From positions 62,001 through 126,000 of the forward strand of contig JAPJBO010000286.1 of assembly GCA_030068145.1 (NCBI GenBank): DNA of 64,000 bases, given 5' to 3'. Each line of letters opens with the position of its first letter. Positions within the stretch are counted from its first letter, which is position 1. Source of the DNA: Diplonema papillatum (lineage: Eukaryota; Euglenozoa; Diplonemea; Diplonemida; Diplonemidae). The position numbers and the translations under genes are program-made. Below are positions 61,085 through 64,000 of this stretch, one piece after another. The notes beneath the pieces are model-generated. The model saw nothing but the letters and a program-made list of their open reading frames with translations, was not told where the DNA came from and ran no database searches.

Positions 61085-61150
61085 TACCTGTCAAGGATAC
61101 CGGAGACTTTAACACTCCTAATCCTCAAGCGAACTTTCACTCTCAAAACA
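61085..61150 (+). repeat. family D 3' end fragment
   Basis: CCGGAGACTTTAACACTCCT, ATCCTCAAGCGAACTTTCAC and TCTCAAAAC. Confidence 0.7.
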
Positions 61151-61289
61151 CACTGCTGAGACCCACCAACAGCAGACGAACTACTGAACAGGTACCAGCC
61201 ATGCCCAGACCCAAGGAAAGAACAACCCCAACCCGCCTTGGCTGCCGACAGTAGCCACCAAACACCGAACCTTGCAGTTCGAAGCAGTC

Positions 61290-61585
61290 TTAGCACGCAG
61301 GCCCACCCCCCGCATCGACCGAAAGAAGGCCTTTGCCGCCGCCCAAAATGATGCCGGCCAGCCCGCGCGAGGGCTGCCTGTCGCGCGGGGCGATGCTGGT
61401 GCGGGTGTGCAGCTGGAACGTCGGCGAGGCGAGCTGCCGGGACAGCGCGGACGCGTGGCTCGACTCGTGGCTGCTGGGCCGCGGCAAGGAGAGCTCGCCC
61501 GAAGGGGTGCAACCGCAACCTCCACCGAAGTGTTGTCGTGCCAGGCAGGGCCGCAGCCCCACCGAATTATTCCTGCGGTACAGTT
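61290..61585 (+). pseudogene. duplicate of the 5' part of the inositol phosphatase gene
   Basis: From CGCATCGACCGAAAGAAGGC the sequence repeats 62088-62280 almost exactly. It encodes MMPASPREGCLSRGAMLVRV and CSWNVGEASCRDSADAWLDS up to RGKESS. After AAGGAGAGCTCG it diverges and stops at 61585. Only the first 60 codons are present, so there is no catalytic domain. Confidence 0.85.
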
Positions 61586-61630
61586 GAGGCAACCCAGGCC
61601 TACCTCCCTGCCCTACTTGGCTTCTGTTCT

Positions 61631-61810
61631 TGAAAGTATGCCAATACTGCAGGGAATAGTTGACTAGACCTCTTGAGTTCGTGCTAACCACGAATTGGGG
61701 AGTCGGGAGAACCTACAAAGCCAAAAGCAGGACCGACCCCCCCCCGTTCGTGAGAAAAAGCGAAGAATAAAAACACCTTCTTTTTCCCATCTATCTTTGT
61801 CAAGAGCTGC
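61631..61810 (+). repeat. family K repeat, copy 2
   Basis: Nearly identical to 38181-38359. It lies between the partial duplicate and the main phosphatase exon. Confidence 0.85.
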
Positions 61811-61869
61811 TTCTCAACTACTCTTCCTGGTGTCGTACTGCATACCGGTATTCGATATCTTTCAAAAGG

Positions 61870-61943
61870 AAGCCTTTCGACGATGTTGAGCCGGAGACTT
61901 TAACGCTCCGGATCCTCAAGCGAACTTTCACTCTGAAAACACG
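61870..61943 (+). repeat. family D 3' end fragment
   Basis: GCCTTTCGACGATG, GCCGGAGACTTTAACGCTCC, GGATCCTCAAGCGAACTTTC and CTCTGAAAAC. Confidence 0.7.
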
Positions 61944-62122
61944 CTGCTAACCAGCCATGCCCAGACCCAAGGAACGACCCCAACCCTCCAACCACAGCCA
62001 CAAAACACACACGGAACCTTAAAACTCGAAACAGTCTTACCACCGCGCTGCACACAGGCTCACCACACCCCCCCCCCTCGGGGTGATTCGCATCGACCGA
62101 AAGAAGACCTTTGCCGCCCAAA

Positions 62123-63315
62123 ATGATGCCGGCCAGCCCGCGCGAGGGCTGCCTGTCGCGCGGGGCGATGCTGGTGCGGGTGTGCAGCTGGAACGTCGGC
62201 GAGGCGAGCTGCCGGGACAGCGCGGACGCGTGGCTCGACTCGTGGCTGCTGGGCCGCGGCAAGGAGAGCTCGCTGAAGGGGTACGACCGCAACCTCGCGG
62301 AGCCGGACGTGGTCGTCGTCGGGCTGCAGGAGGTCGACATGACCTGCTTCGCGATGTGGCTTGGCTGCTGCTCGGCGTTCACGTCGTCGGGAAGCAACTG
62401 GAAGAGGTGCCTTGACGCCCGCCTGAAAGACTACACCCTCGTAGCCGACGAACAGCTTATGGGCCTCGTGCTCCTAGTTTGGATTCGAGATTCAGTCATC
62501 CAACGGTCGAAGGTTGCGGTGGACGTTCGATCGGCGTCCAGCGGGTTCCTTTGCGGGCTTTTCGGTAATAAAGGAGCGACTGCGTTGCGCCTCTCGGTGC
62601 TCAACTCGCGGTCGGGGCAGCAGACGCACGTCTGCTTCGTGAACAGCCATCTCGCGGCGAAGGACCGGAACACCGAGCGCCGCAACGACGACCACGACCG
62701 GATCTCGCGGAAAATCCGGTTCAAGGACCACCCCCGCGAGATCCAGGAGAACGACTACGTGTTTTGGTTCGGCGACTTGAACTACCGGCTCGAGGCCAGC
62801 GACGAGGAGTTCGTGCAGGTCTGCCTGCCGTCCGCCGAGAAGCACCACATAATATCCCGCTCCGACCAGCTCCATGCGCAGATGGGGACGGGGCGCGTGT
62901 TCAAGGACTTCACGGAGCCTGTGATCACGTGGACCCCGACGTACAAGGTGATGAAGCGGAGTGGCGGTGAATACGACACCCGACGGAATCCGTCGTACTG
63001 CGACCGGATCTTGTACTACACGTATTCGTCGGCCGGTGACCGGAAAGAGAGCGAATGCAGCGCGGTGTTCAGCAGGAGCATCGGCGACATTGAATCGTCG
63101 ACGCAGTCGCCGCTGCTGGGGGACGTCGAACTCGGCTTGCACAACGGGACTTCCATCGACAACACGATGCTCAAAGAGCTCAATTCGACGACTAGCGGGC
63201 TCCGCATGAAGCCGACGCCCGTCCTCCAGCTGCCCCTCGAGCACCCGTCTCTCGACGGCCACCTGCAGAGCCCGATCATCTGCCTTGACTACGACGCCCC
63301 GGCTGACCACGGCGG
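62123..63315 (+). CDS. inositol polyphosphate 5-phosphatase, main exon
   Basis: 397 codons plus two bases from the first ATG (62123) to a donor at 63316 (GTGTGC). The complete order of IPPc motifs is visible: RVCSWNVGEAS, VVVVGLQEVDM, SGFLCGLFGNKGA, CFVNSHLAAKDRNTERRNDD, VFWFGDLNYRLE, EPVITWTPTYK and RNPSYCDRILYY. Asn, Glu, His and Asp of these motifs bind the metal and the phosphate. The enzyme removes the 5-phosphate from inositol phosphates or phosphoinositides. An unusual ~85-residue insert follows CDRIL; the last motif, normally SDH, may be the ADH at the exon end. A further exon is needed for the C-terminus. The 5' part exists in a truncated duplicate 0.8 kb upstream. Confidence 0.9.
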
Positions 63316-63347
63316 GTGTGCTATTTTGTTCGTTTTGGCCTTTTCTT

Positions 63348-63600
63348 TTACGTATGCGCCAGCTTCGAAGGAAATGCCCGACGAAAGCCAGACAACGATA
63401 TCTTCCCTTAACGACGAAGGTCACCCGGAGACTTTAAAACCCCGGAGTTTCAAGCGAACTTTCACTCTAAAGAAGCGAAGGGGGTGCTGTAACTACCGAA
63501 CCACGTGTTGAACGGACGTCAGGTCATGCGGGTCTACTATTACACAACAAGACACAGCAAACCCAACAGGTCAAAAGTTCTGGGTGAGAAAACAACACAC
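63348..63600 (+). repeat. family C copy split by a family D insertion
   Basis: Family C starts TACGTATGCGCCAGCTTCGA and is interrupted after AAAGCCAGACA by 63392-63472. It resumes at GCGAAGGGGGTGCTGTAACT and runs to GAGAAAACAACACACAC. The core and B side are missing. It begins about 30 bases after the phosphatase donor, so it lies in the next intron. Confidence 0.85.
63392..63472 (+). repeat. family D 3' end inserted in family C
   Basis: ATATCTTCCCTTAACGACGA, AGGTCACCCGGAGACTTTAA, CAAGCGAACTTTCACTCTAA. It ends at the usual family D 3' point, which shows that family D 3' ends move on their own as short 5'-truncated copies. Confidence 0.85.
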
Positions 63601-64000
63601 ACCCCGAAAACATTGGAAACTTCACCCTTGCCCCCTTTTCTAAAGCCCCGTGTGCTGAGGCGTCGCGGTTGTGACAAACACCGCTCCAGATACAAATCTC
63701 GCCTGAAGCACCACCGCGCACTTGAAGGTAGCAATTTGCCACAACTACACAGATCCGACCACCGCGCACTCGTTGGGTTGTATCTCTTACGAAATGTGTG
63801 TCTTGAGCGAGCTGTGGACGACGACTTCGAGTGATCGAAGCAGTACGGAGGCTGGGCATTAGCAGAGATACTCACCTGTTGCACGGGGCCGAAACCCCCG
63901 CGCTGCCAACACCGCAAGATGAAAACAGAATTCCCGAGCCGAATGCCGGGTCGTGAAGCATGGCAACCCCCTCCACGCTCTATCCGTCCCCCGAAGGATC
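63601..64000. other. no recognised feature
   Basis: Frames of about 110-125 codons overlap on both strands. No domain, and no family repeat after 63600. The next phosphatase exon may lie beyond the window. Confidence 0.35.

Overview
The window reads as nuclear DNA of a repeat-rich single-celled eukaryote. Coding sequence is broken into exons, with GT-AG introns and no operons. The exons I can identify belong to eukaryotic signalling and cytoskeleton genes: a MAPKK-type kinase, a cyclase-associated protein, an EF-hand protein and an inositol polyphosphate 5-phosphatase. Base composition is near 50% GC. The cyclase-associated protein has only a proline-rich segment plus the C-terminal CARP domain, a short form known from apicomplexans and relatives, so an alveolate (for example a chromerid-like alga) is my weak inference. 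I could not test it.

Layout. 1-6.1 kb: a MAPKK-like kinase (+) with one exon at the left edge, a 3.9 kb intron full of repeats, a terminal exon at 4064-4721, and three decayed tandem copies of its 3' end. 6.1-23 kb: dispersed repeats, a 28S rRNA-derived fragment and a long TTG microsatellite. 23.0-27.6 kb: a tyrosine-recombinase (DIRS/Ngaro-like) retrotransposon with gag, recombinase and RT-RNase H frames. 29.6-30.1 kb: an EF-hand exon. 31.9-33.3 kb: a cluster of short hairpin elements. 33.4-41.8 kb: the cyclase-associated protein gene in three exons, whose two introns hold four unrelated tandem arrays, including seven copies of a 153-bp tRNA-like unit. 44.5-48.3 kb: duplicated exon fragments and a broken RNase H domain. 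51.2-56.7 kb: a complete-ended piggyBac element (TTAA duplication, 13-bp inverted termini) with a broken transposase and nested elements. 57-59.2 kb: four tandem copies of a short reading frame with a C-terminal hydrophobic segment. 61.3-63.3 kb: a partial duplicate and then the main exon of an inositol polyphosphate 5-phosphatase.

The main insight concerns the commonest repeat in the window (family A, about 215 bp, over a dozen copies). It looks like an ordinary SINE, but it is the split direct repeat of the tyrosine-recombinase element. That element has the order A-core-[gag, YR, RT-RH]-core-B-A-core, and each solo repeat is A-core-B, joined at a 16-18 bp core, GTAAGCGTTCAACAAA. A second family (C) has similar ends and a variant of the same core. 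A and C copies often sit head to tail. This fits site-specific insertion and excision of circles at the core, which leaves solo repeats.
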